Of a stretch of 64,000 bases of DNA, positions 28,581 to 38,361 are shown in pieces. Source of the DNA: Halomonas sp. M4R1S46 (GTDB lineage Bacteria; Pseudomonadota; Gammaproteobacteria; Pseudomonadales; Halomonadaceae); NCBI RefSeq assembly GCF_025725685.1, contig NZ_CP107008.1:2170001-2234000 (forward strand), read 5' to 3'. Numbering within the stretch: the first letter of the stretch is position 1; each line of letters begins with the position of its first letter. The position numbers were made by a program, and so were the translations under genes. The notes under the pieces are model-generated. The model was not told the DNA's origin and did no database searches. It saw nothing but the letters and a program-made list of their open reading frames with translations.

Positions 28581-29204
28581 TCACGCGTCCAACGTTGATA
28601 GGTGCGGGCGGTGAGCCCCAGCGCACGACAGGCGGGCTCGAGACGGGCGCCGTTGGCGCGAGCCTTGTCGATCAGCTCGACAGCGTGTTGGCGATCCGGG
28701 CCACTGATCATTCGTCCTCGTCCCCCAGATCGCCCGGGCCTTTTTTCGCAGCGTCAGCAGGGCTGCGGTTTCGGCCAGGGCGGCCTCCTTGCGCTGGAGT
28801 TCGCGTTCCAGCTCCCGGATGCGCTTGCGCTGCTGCTTGGCGTCATCGGCCTCACGCCGACGCTCCTCGTGGGACAGGCTGGCGGCCTGCTCACAATCAT
28901 GGCGCCACCGCTGGAGCTGTTCGGGATACAGACCACGGCGCCGGCAATACTCGGCGACTTCCTCGGCATTCATGGCCGCGGTCTCGACCACGGCGGCGAA
29001 CTTGTCTCGGGAGGACCAGCCTTCACTCCCCTGGTCAGAGGCATCGGGTAGGCAACGCTCTTCGGCACGGGCTTCCTTGCGCCACTTGTAGATGGTGGCA
29101 ACGGAGATGCCTTCCTGCTCGGCGACCTCCTGAGCGGTCAGGTTATGAGGTGGCAGCAGCCTGGCGACCACGGCTTGTCGGCGTTCCTCGGAGTAGCGAG
29201 GCAT
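28581..29204 (-). CDS. IS3-family OrfA (HTH protein), probably frameshifted at its end
   Basis: The first ~150 residues are a standard OrfA: MPRYSEERRQAVVARLL, HTH TAQEVAEQEGISVATIYKW, then a charged coiled coil (KRIRELERELQRKEAAL) ending LRKKARAIWG. After this the frame runs on without family similarity. Adding one G to the run of five G at about 28728 would give a stop (AIWGDEDE-TGA) overlapping the OrfB ATG, so a one-base deletion in the G tract is suspected. Confidence 0.75.
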   Translation of the reverse strand: MPRYSEERRQAVVARLLPPHNLTAQEVAEQEGISVATIYKWRKEARAEERCLPDASDQGSEGWSSRDKFAAVVETAAMNAEEVAEYCRRRGLYPEQLQRWRHDCEQAASLSHEERRREADDAKQQRKRIRELERELQRKEAALAETAALLTLRKKARAIWGTRTNDQWPGSPTRCRADRQGSRQRRPSRARLSCAGAHRPHLSTLDA

Positions 29205-29244
29205 GAGCGGCTCCTATCGCCCCCTGGATTTTAAGAACAGGGTA

Positions 29245-29844
29245 TCAGAGGGCACGACACTCATCCTGACACTGGGGGTCGTCGAGGTAGCGCAGGTCGT
29301 CGGCGAGTCCCGCCAGCAGGATCCGGAAGTCGTCGGTCAGGCCGTTCTCGGCGTCCTCCAGCCAGCGCGGCATGGCGGCTCGCAGCTGGCCAATACCGGT
29401 GGGCGCCACCAGGCCGTACTCGCCCACCAGACCGCGAATCTGGTTGGCCTTGGCGGTGCGCTGCTGGACCAACTCGCTGCGGATGCGATGCGCCGCCTGA
29501 ATGTCCTGCTGCGCTACCGTCTTGACAGCCACGAAGCGCATGTGAGGACGGCTCATGGCCTCGCAGATCGCCTCGGCATCCACGCGGTCGTTCTTGTTGC
29601 TCTTGACGTAGGGCTTGACGAACTGAGCGGCGATCAGCTTGACGTGATAGCCGCGTGCCCAGTAATGGGATGAGGCGCAGGCTTCCATGCCGATCTCGGC
29701 GCCCACAGGGACGCGTTTGGCGATGGCATCCAGCCACTTGTCGCGCTTGTACTTGCCGCACCACGCGACCTGATCATGACGATCCACGCCATGCACGTGG
29801 AAGACGGACTTCGCAATGTCGACACCAACACGTGTAATGTTCAT
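29245..29844 (-). pseudogene. IS110-family transposase, C-terminally truncated
   Basis: 199 codons remain of about 340. The N-terminal DEDD domain is seen: VGVDIAKSVFHVHGVD, IGMEACASSHYWAR, KNDRVDAEAICEA. The frame ends in sequence belonging to the IS3 terminus (..PQCQDECRAL), so the IS3 insertion removed the C-terminal Tnp20 domain with the catalytic serine. The upstream IS110 end region lies at 29846-30034. Confidence 0.88.
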
Positions 29845-30034
29845 GGGAGGGTCTCCTCAGCCGGTGGCCTCACCCTCTCAGAGTGGCGCATCGGCGCCGG
29901 AGAGGGTGGGGAGGACTCCATCCCATTGTTTATGCAGCTTGATGTCCATGTCTCTGCTCCCGGATGAACTGCTGTAGAAGCTCTCTGGCTGCCAGCAGAG
30001 GATAACTCCTATAGCTCATCTGATCATCAGGGAC

Positions 30035-31132
30035 GGCGGTCTCAAGTTCCAAGCGCAACGCTATTGAAGGGTGCTCGGTCCACCGACGGATTTCTTGAGC
30101 ACCTCGGCGTAAACTTCCAGCGGCGTTCGCCAGTCCAGTGTCTTGCGCGGCCGGGTGTTCAGTGAATCAGCGATCTCATCGAGCTCTTCCTGGCTGTAGA
30201 CCGACAGATCCGTGCCCTTTGGCAGGTACTGCCGCAACAGCCCGTTGGTGTTCTCATTGGACCCCCGCTGCCATGGGCTATGCGGATCAGCGAAGTAGAT
30301 CGCCGTACCGGTCTTCTGAGTGATCTCGGCATGCTTCATCATCTCTCTGCCTTGGTCGTACGTCATGGACAGGCGCAGAGAGCGCGGCACTTCATTGAGC
30401 TTGTCACTGAAGCCGACGGCCGCCGCCGTCGCCGTGGTGCCGTCCACTTTCGCCAGGATCACCAACCGTGTGGTCCGCTCCACCAGCGTACCGACGGCGG
30501 AGCGATTGTTGGCGCCAATGATGAGATCGCCTTCCCAGTGGCCAGGCATCAGGCGATCTTCGATCTCCGGCGGCCGCATATGGATGCTGACCAGCTCGGG
30601 GATCTGCTGGCGTCGATCCTTGCCACGACTGCGTGGACGACGCTTGCCGTTGCCCTGCCGTAAGCAGGCGATGAGTTCCTTCTTGAGGCTGCCGCGAGGC
30701 ATCACATAGAGCGCGTTGTAGATGGCCTCATGCGAGACCTGGCGACGTGAATCGTTGGGAGACATGCGCTTCAGTGTGCGGGCTATCTGCTCCGGTGACC
30801 AGTACTTGCGCAACAGATAGACCACCACCTCGAAGAGCTCCCCGTCGGGATGCAGCTTGGGGCGCTGACGTGACCGATGTCACGTCAGACGGGCCCGGTA
30901 ACCCGCCAGGCCGGCATCATAGCCCTTGATGGGATCGACCGTGTGACGAGCGATTTCTCGCGACACTGTGCTCGGTGCACGGCCCAAGTGAGTGGCGATG
31001 GCCCGGATCGAGTGCGTGGCGCGCATCATCATAATGGCGGCTCGGTCTTCGGCGGTGAGGTGGCGGTAGCAAATGGTCATGGCAACACCGTACCTGATGG
31101 GTCACGTGTTGCACTTGCTCATTGAGACCGCC
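30035..31132 (-). mobile_element. IS30-family insertion sequence, copy A
   Basis: A 1098-bp element with imperfect terminal repeats starting GGCGGTCTCAA at both ends and a 3-bp target duplication GAC (30032-30034 and 31133-31135). Same length as copy B at 50450-51547. Confidence 0.92.
30061..31080 (-). pseudogene. IS30-family transposase, nonsense mutation
   Basis: Would encode about 339 residues like copy B (HTH MTICYRHLTAEDRAAI, DDE core PGHWEGDLIIGANN, PHSPWQRGSNENTNGLLR). Comparison with copy B shows one CGA (Arg) codon changed to TGA around codon 67, just after AGYRARLT. The rest of the frame is open to the end. Single-base inactivation, not a frameshift. Confidence 0.9.
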
Positions 31133-31147
31133 GACCCTACAGGTACT

Positions 31148-31285
31148 TCAGTTATGGGGTGGCAGCAGTTTGGCGACCACGGCTAATCAGCGTTCCTCGG
31201 AGTAGCGAGGAATAAGCGGCTCCTATCGCCCCTTGGATTATAAGAACAGGGTTTCAGAGGGCACGATTCATCCTGACACTGGGGG
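31148..31285 (-). mobile_element. IS3-family terminal fragment
   Basis: About 140 bp matching the right end of the IS3 element at 29146-29279, including the first codons of orfA with the ATG changed (GAGGAATAAGCGG in place of GAGGCATGAGCGG). A leftover end from a second, deleted copy. Confidence 0.75.
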
Positions 31286-31368
31286 AAGGAGACCATATAT
31301 ACACTTGGTTATTGAGACCGCCAAGCCAGGTGACCATTACAATATCGACCATGCATTTATTATTTAGC

Positions 31369-32541
31369 TTAGACTCGCACCTTGAGAAAGGATAAAAAAT
31401 ATGGAAGAAAGAGAAGCAGTGAATAAGCAATAGATATACCCAGCAAACTATTTTCTAACAATGAGAAGGACAAAATAACAAGCGAGAACAAAGCACTAAC
31501 CGAAAGCAAAAACCAAACCCCTTTGGTCTTTATCGAGATATTTGCCACGTTTAAAAAAATATAAAATATACAGCAGAGCAGAGAAAAAACATAAAATGTT
31601 AAAAACAACTCAACATCAAATCCACGAAAAAAAATATATATAAACTCGTACTCGACAAATATAAAAAAAGAAAATACTATCAAGCTTGCAAAAAGTGACA
31701 ACACAGAGAAACCTAGAACCCATTTTCTATAAATTTTAGTCAACTCACTTTGTTCACCCTCATACACCAACTTGCTTATAAAAGGGAGCGCTACAAAACT
31801 CAAACTTGACGCTATAAACAAACTGGAAAACCCCACCCTGAAGTTAGCATTAAAAGACGAGGCATACTCCTTAGAAAGGAACAGAGAGATCACTATTGGC
31901 GACGACCAGTAGGCAACATTATTATAAACTTGTGAGCAAAAGAAGTTTTTTCCTTTCTCTTTTATTTCAGGCAAAAAAATGTCAACTTTTTTTTCTTCAC
32001 AACCACCTTGCACTTTTTTAAATGTATAAAATATTAGTAGCGCAAAAAATGCAGCTAACAAGGAATGCGATAAGTAATCACTTGAGCTAGTCACCTTGAA
32101 ATAAAGGCACACCCCCCCAATAATATATGGATAAAAAAACTGCAGAATTGTTGAAAGCTTTATTTTTCCAAGACCTCTATATACCTCAGACATGAAAAAT
32201 GCTATATATATATTAAGAATCAAACCTAAAAACAAGAACGGGCTTGCCTCAACAAACATTGACAAAAAAAACATAGCAATGAGGAGAGACACAAAATGAT
32301 AGATATTTTTTTTCAGCAAATAGAAAAATAACGTGAAAGACTGAGATACACTAAGCAGCCTACTAGCAATAACATTCATCATTGCAGTATCCCAGCCCCT
32401 TCTTAAGACTGTAGCGCCTAATATTGAGTAAGAAAAAGTAACCAGAAGCTCATTTCCTCCAGAATTTGAATAATAATCGCATGCCAATGCAAATAGCAAA
32501 ACGAAAAAGGCATTAGACAACCTTAGAGCGTAATTAACCAT
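31369..32541 (-). CDS. wzx: Wzx-like polysaccharide flippase
   Basis: 390 residues from ATG 32541 (MVNYALRLSNAFF), which overlaps the end of wzy by eight bases. Around twelve hydrophobic segments, with polysaccharide-export features (SYSILGATVLRRGWDTAM, a central charged loop, YNNVAYWSSPIVISLFLS). Proposed to flip lipid-linked repeat units. Strongly AT-rich, unlike most of the window. Identity rests on topology and context. A second flippase gene at 36497-38868 is broken. Confidence 0.75.
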   Translation of the reverse strand: MVNYALRLSNAFFVLLFALACDYYSNSGGNELLVTFSYSILGATVLRRGWDTAMMNVIASRLLSVSQSFTLFFYLLKKNIYHFVSLLIAMFFLSMFVEASPFLFLGLILNIYIAFFMSEVYRGLGKIKLSTILQFFYPYIIGGVCLYFKVTSSSDYLSHSLLAAFFALLIFYTFKKVQGGCEEKKVDIFLPEIKEKGKNFFCSQVYNNVAYWSSPIVISLFLSKEYASSFNANFRVGFSSLFIASSLSFVALPFISKLVYEGEQSELTKIYRKWVLGFSVLSLFASLIVFSFFIFVEYEFIYIFFRGFDVELFLTFYVFSLLCCIFYIFLNVANISIKTKGVWFLLSVSALFSLVILSFSLLENSLLGISIAYSLLLFLPYFLSFLKVRV

Positions 32542-33772
32542 GATTTTTTTTCTTAGGCAGAATGCGAATAATATAAAAGTAGGAAAAATACATTGAAATA
32601 ACCGCAAAGGAGTAATACATGATCCTTGTAGAGCTCCTCAAGTTATACTGTAAAGTATAGAAAGTGAATATCAAACAAAACACATAGACGAATACAGCAC
32701 ACAACTTACTTTTTGAAAAAACAACTTGATCGATCAACTTCCAATAGAATCCAGAAAACAAGAAATATACTGATAGATAAGCGACCCCTGTAAGGTAAAG
32801 CTCACTTATAGCATTAAAAGGAACATATTCATTAACTCTGACATCCTTAGATCGATCCGCCCAATCTAGCATACTTCCGAGCGCTGGATTAATTGACAAA
32901 TAAAAATACTCTATATCGTAAGAGAATTTTTCTACAACATATGCAGTTAAAGAATAACTAAAAGATGCAATATAGTTTATCGAAAACATCCACAAATCGA
33001 TATCAATACCTCTATTTATTAAACCCCAGAAATAAGGCACTAACCCATGAGGTTCAAATCTTCTTAACTGAATAGCCAACATGACAAAAAATAATGAAGA
33101 AGCTGCGCAAGAAATAATCTTGGTTGGACCTAGATTTTTATTTGAAAATAACAAATTTGACATTATATAACAAATTGGAACTACAGCCATAAACCTACTC
33201 CCATAGCTAAAGAATATAAGAAAAGTTGCGGAGTAAATAAAAAACATGCACAGCTTGCTTTTAACAACCCCATAAATCAAAACCAGAAGAAGAACTGTCA
33301 ACAATAATCCCAAGGACTTTATTGCTCCGATGTTGGCCGGTATATATTTGCTTCTATACAGTATTGCATCTAAACCATACGATAGAACAAGCATGGACCA
33401 AGACAATAGCAATAGGGGGAAAAGGATTTTTTTCTGCCCAGCTCCGGCTTTTAAAAAAACGCTGGCCTGCTTTTGAGTTATACTTTCTTGAATACTTGAC
33501 TTTCTGAAAACCAATCCCGAAATAGAATCCCCTAGCATGAAAGACACTATTGCTATAAAAAAAACAAATTCTGCATTAACAAAGCTTTTTCGATATAGAT
33601 CGTCACCCAGCTCAAAAGGCATACCATAAGAAAATGTAAATACATTAAACCCTAAGTATCCTACCAACAACGTAAAAACATAGAACGTTAAAAAAATAAA
33701 CCCAGTTGACAATAACTTCCTATGACAAACAATGTAAAAAAAATATGCTAAACACGAAAACAAAACATACAT
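32534..33772 (-). CDS. wzy: Wzy-like polysaccharide polymerase
   Basis: 412 residues, about ten to twelve membrane spans, AT-rich. The topology and scattered Arg/Tyr in a large periplasmic loop (YFYLSINPALGSMLDWADRS) fit O-antigen/EPS polymerases, which are poorly conserved in sequence. It directly precedes wzx in the transcript. Upstream sequence is an IS30 relic, so its original neighbours were lost. Called from topology and position. Confidence 0.7.
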   Translation of the reverse strand: MYVLFSCLAYFFYIVCHRKLLSTGFIFLTFYVFTLLVGYLGFNVFTFSYGMPFELGDDLYRKSFVNAEFVFFIAIVSFMLGDSISGLVFRKSSIQESITQKQASVFLKAGAGQKKILFPLLLLSWSMLVLSYGLDAILYRSKYIPANIGAIKSLGLLLTVLLLVLIYGVVKSKLCMFFIYSATFLIFFSYGSRFMAVVPICYIMSNLLFSNKNLGPTKIISCAASSLFFVMLAIQLRRFEPHGLVPYFWGLINRGIDIDLWMFSINYIASFSYSLTAYVVEKFSYDIEYFYLSINPALGSMLDWADRSKDVRVNEYVPFNAISELYLTGVAYLSVYFLFSGFYWKLIDQVVFSKSKLCAVFVYVFCLIFTFYTLQYNLRSSTRIMYYSFAVISMYFSYFYIIRILPKKKNHG

Positions 33773-33810
33773 ATAATCATCAATCCCCTGGATTCATAGA
33801 ATAACCGCAG

Positions 33811-33879
33811 CACTTTGGACCGCACGGTAGAGGCAGGAGGGCCAGCGCCGGTACCCTCCCTGCTTTACCGACCAAAGTG
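33811..33879. repeat. 69-nt interrupted palindrome upstream of wzy
   Basis: CACTTTGG ... CCAAAGTG at the outer ends, CGGTA ... TACCG inside these, then GGCAGGAGGG ... CCCTCCCTGC. The whole can fold into a long stem with two bulges. It lies between wzy and the IS30 relic reading frame and may be the relic's terminus or a regulatory hairpin. Confidence 0.6.
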
Positions 33880-33888
33880 ACGCAGAGC

Positions 33889-34390
33889 ATGGGATACCAA
33901 AAGCTGACCCAGACCCAACGATACCAGATCCACGCCCGCTATGACTTGGGCATCAGCCAGCGCCAGATCGGCAGGGAGTTGGGCATCCATAGCAGCACGA
34001 TCAGCCGTGAGCTGCGCCGCAACGCCACCGCCAGCGGCTACGACCCCGAACAGGCGCTGTCCCTTAGTGATCACCGCCGCCGCACCTCCTGGAAGTGGAC
34101 GAGGCACTTGCCCAGCATGATCGCCGCGTCGCCGAACGGCTCCGTGAGGACTCGAGTCCGAAGCAGATCAGCGGTTTCATCGCGCCCTTGGCCGGCGTAG
34201 GCTTAAGTCACTAGTGGATCTACTCCTCGATCTGGGTAGACAAGGAGCGCGGTGGTGATCTCTGGCAGCACCTCCGCCAGCCCAAACGGCGCAGCAAGCA
34301 CAGTGCCCAGGCCAAGAGCGCTTGGCTTAGCAAGATTCCCAACCGTGTAGGTATCGAGCATCGCCCGGCTACCGGACTCCGGCACAGGTA
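33889..34390 (+). pseudogene. IS30-family transposase relic (different subtype)
   Basis: Begins MGYQKLTQTQRYQIHARYDLG with HTH ISQRQIGRELGIHSSTISREL, typical of IS30. A frameshift near 34100, an in-frame TAG near 34213 (family ..SHEWIY.. reads SH-stop-WIY) and truncation near 34390 before the DDE core make it dead. It is distinct in sequence from the two 1098-bp IS30 copies. Confidence 0.82.
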
Positions 34391-34646
34391 TTCCTGTGGG
34401 AATACTCAGGAGCCCTGAACACCGCAGGTGCTGCGCTTATTGCTTGAATTCAGGGTCCTAAGTTCGGCACAGGAGCCCTTGGCAATATAGAGAAACTTGG
34501 TACGGTCCTTGACGGATGGCCTCGTCATGCCCTCGGCAATATTGCTGGGATCGGACAGGCCGGATCACGTGACCTGATCCTTGAAGCCGAAGTCACGGGA
34601 ATTGGTAGACTTCCTTCTTCCGTCTTTCTAAATCAACTCCGCCGAA
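34391..34646 (+). other. Unassigned stretch between IS30 relic and cysD, possible gene fragment
   Basis: On the plus strand a protein-like frame follows a TGA near 34446 (..GALGNIEKLGTVLDGWPRH, then DLILEAEVTGIGRLPSSVF) and continues without a stop into the antisense of cysD. I do not recognise it. No start or ribosome site is seen. This is where cysN would be expected downstream of cysD, but nothing here resembles CysN. Confidence 0.3.
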
Positions 34647-35564
34647 TTAGAAGTACCCCTCACGCTTCTTCTTCTCCATCGAGCCAGCCTGATCGTGGTC
34701 GATGGCGCGGCCGGAGCGTTCGCTGGTGCGGGTGAGGAGCATCTCCTGGATGATCTCGGGCAGGGTTGCGGCCTTGGATTCCACGGCGCCGGTCAGCGGG
34801 TAGCAGCCGAGCGTGCGGAAGCGGACCCACTTCTCCTCGGGCACCTCGCCCTCTTCGAGGGGCAGGCGCTCATCGTCGACCATGATCTGCATGCCGTCGC
34901 GCTCCACGACCGGGCGCGGTGCCGAGAAATACAGAGGCACGATGGGGATCGATTCCAGGTAGATGTACTGCCAGATATCCAGCTCGGTCCAGTTGGAGAG
35001 CGGAAAGACGCGGATCGACTCGCCCTTGTTGACCTTGGCATTGTAAACACTCCACAGCTCCGGGCGCTGGTTCTTGGGATCCCAGCGGTGGTGCTTGTCG
35101 CGGAAGGAAAAGACCCGCTCCTTGGCCCGCGAGGCTTCCTCGTCGCGGCGTGCCCCGCCGAAGGCAGCATCGAAGCCGTGCTTGTCCAGCGCCTGCTTGA
35201 GCGCCGCGGTCTTCATGATATCGGTATACTTGGCGCTGCCGTGGTCGAAGGGGTTGATGTTTGCCTCGCGCCCTTCCTCGTTGATGTGCTCGATCAGGTC
35301 CATCCCGGCTTCCGCGGCCATGCGGTCGCGAAACTCGATCATCTCGCGGAACTTCCAGGTGGTGTTGATGTGCATCAGCGGGAACGGCGGCGTACCCGGG
35401 TAGAAGGCCTTGCGCGCCAGGTGCAGCATCACCGAGGAGTCCTTGCCGATGGAGTACATCATCACCGGGTTGGCAAACTCGGCAGCCACCTCACGAATGA
35501 TATGGATTGACTCGGCCTCGAGTTGTTTCAGATGGGTCTGGCGTTCGGGGGTTATCTCGGTCAT
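34647..35564 (-). CDS. cysD: Sulfate adenylyltransferase subunit 2
   Basis: Small catalytic subunit of ATP sulfurylase, making APS from ATP and sulfate. 305 residues: PP-loop MMYSIGKDSSVMLHLARKAF, TTWKFREMIEFRD, FGGARRDEEASRAKERVFSFRD, PLSNWTELDIWQYI, and the normal C-terminal GSMEKKKREGYF. The GTPase partner CysN, usually next downstream, is absent: IS30 relic DNA follows. It lies 102 bp after cysQ copy 2 with a repeat array between. Confidence 0.95.
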   Translation of the reverse strand: MTEITPERQTHLKQLEAESIHIIREVAAEFANPVMMYSIGKDSSVMLHLARKAFYPGTPPFPLMHINTTWKFREMIEFRDRMAAEAGMDLIEHINEEGREANINPFDHGSAKYTDIMKTAALKQALDKHGFDAAFGGARRDEEASRAKERVFSFRDKHHRWDPKNQRPELWSVYNAKVNKGESIRVFPLSNWTELDIWQYIYLESIPIVPLYFSAPRPVVERDGMQIMVDDERLPLEEGEVPEEKWVRFRTLGCYPLTGAVESKAATLPEIIQEMLLTRTSERSGRAIDHDQAGSMEKKKREGYF

Positions 35565-35609
35565 GGGGTATCCGGGAAATTCAGGGCATTGTCGATGAGG
35601 GGTTGCTAT

Positions 35610-35692
35610 GAGCTGGAAGCTGGAAGAAAAACCACTCGGAGCCCAGCCTTGGGGTTACTTCCAGCTTCAAGCTTCTAGCTTCAAGCTGGACC
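35610..35692. repeat. Inverted heptad arrays at the cysQ-cysD junction
   Basis: Left arm 35610-35630 (GAGCTGG, AAGCTGG, AAGAAAA). Right arm 35658-35692 (CTTCCAG, CTTCAAG, CTTCTAG, CTTCAAG, CTGGACC), the reverse complement in type. Both keep a 7-nt phase. The right arm overlaps the last codons and stop of cysQ copy 2, encoding its SSLKLEA tail. Confidence 0.65.
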
Positions 35693-36500
35693 GCAGGGCC
35701 TCTTCCCAGCGGGTATCGCGTTGGCCGCAGACGATAAAGAAGGGGTTGAGCACGCTCTCCTGCTGGTTGCAGCGCAGCGGCTCGAGTGACTGGGCATTCA
35801 GCACTTCCCCGCCAGCGGCGCTAACCACGGCCTGGGCGGCAGCGGTATCCCATTCGCTGGTGGGGGCCAAGCGCGGGTAGAGGTCCGCCTCCCCCTCGGC
35901 CACCAGGCACAGCTTCAGTGAACTGCCCATGGAGACGCGCTCGTGCTGGGGCAAGTGAGAACAGAAAGCCTCGAACTCCTCGGAACCATGGGAGCGACTG
36001 CCCACCACCTTCCAGGAGGCCTGCTCGGGACCGGGAAGTTCCCTCACCTGAATCGCGGTGGACTTATTGCCCTGTACCTTCCAGGCGCCCTCGCCTGCCT
36101 GCCCCCACCAGCTCACCCCCAGGGCCGGCGCATGCACGATACCGAAGACCGGCACGCCGTTCTCGATCAGCGCCACATTGAGGGTGAATTCGACATTCTT
36201 CTTGATGAATTCCTTGGTGCCGTCCAGCGGGTCGATCAGCCAGTAGCGCTCCCAGCCTTGGCGCGTCTCGAAAGGGATCTCGCCGGATTCTTCGGAGAGG
36301 ATCGGCACCCCGGGAGTCAACTCCTCGAGCAGCGCCACCAGGGCATGGTGAGACGCCAGATCGGCCTCGGTCAGCGGACTCTTGTCTTCCTTGGTCTCGA
36401 TGTCGAAGTCGCGACGGTATATCGCCAACACGTCGAGGCCGGCAGCCTTCACGCCGTCGAGCAGGGCCTGGCGTTGTTCAAGATTCGGGAGTTTCATCAT
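35667..36500 (-). CDS. cysQ: 3'(2'),5'-bisphosphate nucleotidase CysQ, copy 2
   Basis: 277 residues from ATG 36500 (AGGAGG five bases upstream; the ATG overlaps the flippase stop as ATGA). EESGEIPFE, WLIDPLDGTKEF and APTSEWDTAAAQAV complete the IMPase-fold metal and substrate sites. Removes PAP formed by sulfotransfer. Very similar to copy 1 in its N-terminal half. The last residues SSLKLEA are encoded by a heptad repeat arm, so the C-terminus was altered by the repeat. Confidence 0.94.
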   Translation of the reverse strand: MMKLPNLEQRQALLDGVKAAGLDVLAIYRRDFDIETKEDKSPLTEADLASHHALVALLEELTPGVPILSEESGEIPFETRQGWERYWLIDPLDGTKEFIKKNVEFTLNVALIENGVPVFGIVHAPALGVSWWGQAGEGAWKVQGNKSTAIQVRELPGPEQASWKVVGSRSHGSEEFEAFCSHLPQHERVSMGSSLKLCLVAEGEADLYPRLAPTSEWDTAAAQAVVSAAGGEVLNAQSLEPLRCNQQESVLNPFFIVCGQRDTRWEEALRSSLKLEA

Positions 36501-37333
36501 AGTGCCTCCTGGCGATCGATGTGCATCCACTTGAGAAAATTGGGAACGGGCAGCATCCAGATACCCAGCTTGCGCCACACGAATACCAGTGCGGTGAGAT
36601 TCTGCAGCACCAGCACCATCGCCAGCGCCAAGGCGGCACCCAAGGCCCCCAGTAGCGGAATCAGGATGAAGAACAGGGCGAGCCCCAAGGCATTACAGCT
36701 CAAGGCAATATTTCGCATCAGCTTCTCGTGCCCTGTCATATTGAGCAGGAAGCCCACCGAGCCGGTGGCCACATTGACCAATTGTGCCACGGCGATGATG
36801 CGCAACAAGTTGGCGCCCTGTGTGAACTCGGCCCCGAACAGGCCGAATACCCAGTGTGGCACCAGCAGACACACCAGTAGCATGGGCGAGGCCAGGGCCA
36901 GCCCCAGCAAAACCCCCTTGCGCGCCAGATCGTTCAGGCCCAGAAAATTTCCCTGCCGATAAAGAGTAGCGAAGCGCGGCGGCAGCACGGCGTTGATGAC
37001 CATGAGGATGAAATTGATCAGCAGTGCCGTTCGCTCTGCAGACTTGAACAGGCCAAGGTCGGCACTACTAAGCAACATGCCGGCGATCAGCACACTCAAC
37101 ACAGTTTGCATGAACTGGGCCAGACTCATGACGAAGAAGGCGCGTGAGCTAGTGACGAACTCCTGTCGCGTTGTCAGCTCATCTCCGCTTTGCAAGTCCT
37201 GCCGGCCAAACCAGCGCCATGCCTGCCAGACACCTTGCCCCAACACCAGCCAGGCGGCCAAGGCCATGGCCCAGCCGGCATTGGCGATACCCAGCGGCGA
37301 GAGGAAATGCAGAATCAGCACAAGGCCGCTAGC

Positions 37334-38361
37334 TGTGATCTCTCGGTAGGTTGTTCATCCGGAACCTACCCGGACAATTGGAGGTGCGACCCAAACCAAC
37401 CTCCAGGAGGCCCGGATGAACACCCATAAGAATGCCCGTCTCACACCGCATGGTCGAGCCCTGCTGGTCCGCCGAGTCGTTGACGAAGGGCTCCGGCCCG
37501 AGGAGGTCGCCCAGGCTCAGGGCGTCAGTGTGAGGACGGTCTACAAGTGGGTGCGCCGCTACCGGCAAGAGGGTGAGGCCGGGCTGCAGAACCGCTCTTC
37601 TCGTCCCCGTCGCTGCCCTCATGCGGTCCCTGCCGAGGTTCGCGAGCAGGTCCTCGAGCGTCGCCAGCAGCGCCAGACCTACCGCCAGATCGCCGAGCGG
37701 TTAGGGATCGGACACAGCACGGTCGCACGGCTCCTCGAACGCGAGGGGCTGAATCGTCTCTCGGCCTTGACACCTGCCCGTCCCGTGAATCGTTACGAGC
37801 ATGACGCGCCGGGAGATCTACTGCACCTGGACATCAAGAAACTCGGCCGCTTCGAACGCCCAGGGCATCGTGTCACCGGCGATCGCCAGCAGAACACGCG
37901 GGGCGCCGGCTGGGAGTATGTTCACATCGCCATCGACGATCACTCGCGGGTCGCTTTCGGCACCCGCTATCCCGATGAAACCGGTTGGAGTGCGTGCTAT
38001 GCCCTATTGGAGGCCGTGCGTTACTACAGGAACCTGGGCATTCGCTTCACGCGCGTGCTGACCGACAATGGTGGATGCTACAAATCCAAGCCGTTCCGCC
38101 GCCTGTGCCGGCGTCTGGGACTGAAGCGCAAACGCACTCGACCCTATACGCCCCGCACCAATGGCAAGGCAGAGCGGTTCATTCAGACCGCCCTGCGGGA
38201 ATGGGCCTACGCCCGGTCATACATCAGCTCGGAGGAGCGAGGCAGGCATCTGCCTGCCTGGCTTCATCAGTACAACTGGCATCGGCCACATGCCAGTCTG
38301 GATTATCGGCCTCCGGTTAGCCGGCTGAGGCTTTCCGTGAACAACCTGGTGGGTTTACACA
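37334..38361 (+). mobile_element. IS481-family insertion sequence, copy C
   Basis: A 1028-bp element in the flippase gene, opposite in orientation to copies A and B. Target duplication GCTAGC at 37328-37333 and 38362-38367. Confidence 0.95.

Larger units (their letters stand above)
26604..28711 (-). pseudogene. IS3-family transposase OrfB, split by IS481
   Basis: Rejoining 28711-28526 with 27491-26604 across one copy of the target duplication restores a 357-codon frame. The N-terminus (MISGPDRQHAVELIDKA, LGLTARTYQRW) is an HTH-like region. The rve/DDE core follows: WTWDTTWLGGPIKG, LVLHADNGSPFKG and the final E region NDNPYSESLFRT. The insertion disables it; the joined frame is otherwise clean, so the split looks recent. 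Confidence 0.88.
26505..29279 (-). mobile_element. IS3-family element interrupted by IS481 copy B
   Basis: Contains overlapping-type orfA (28581-29204) and orfB (26604-28711), the latter split by IS481. The right terminus is near 29271-29279 (..TCATCCTGACACTGGGGG), where it truncates an IS110 gene. The same terminal ~140 bp recurs at 31148-31285. The left terminus is uncertain, perhaps at TGTCAACG near 26508. Confidence 0.75.

Noticed and set aside
23400..33772. Prophage suggested by low GC
   Set aside because: No phage structural, integrase or lysis genes; the AT-rich genes are polysaccharide genes, as is usual for such loci.
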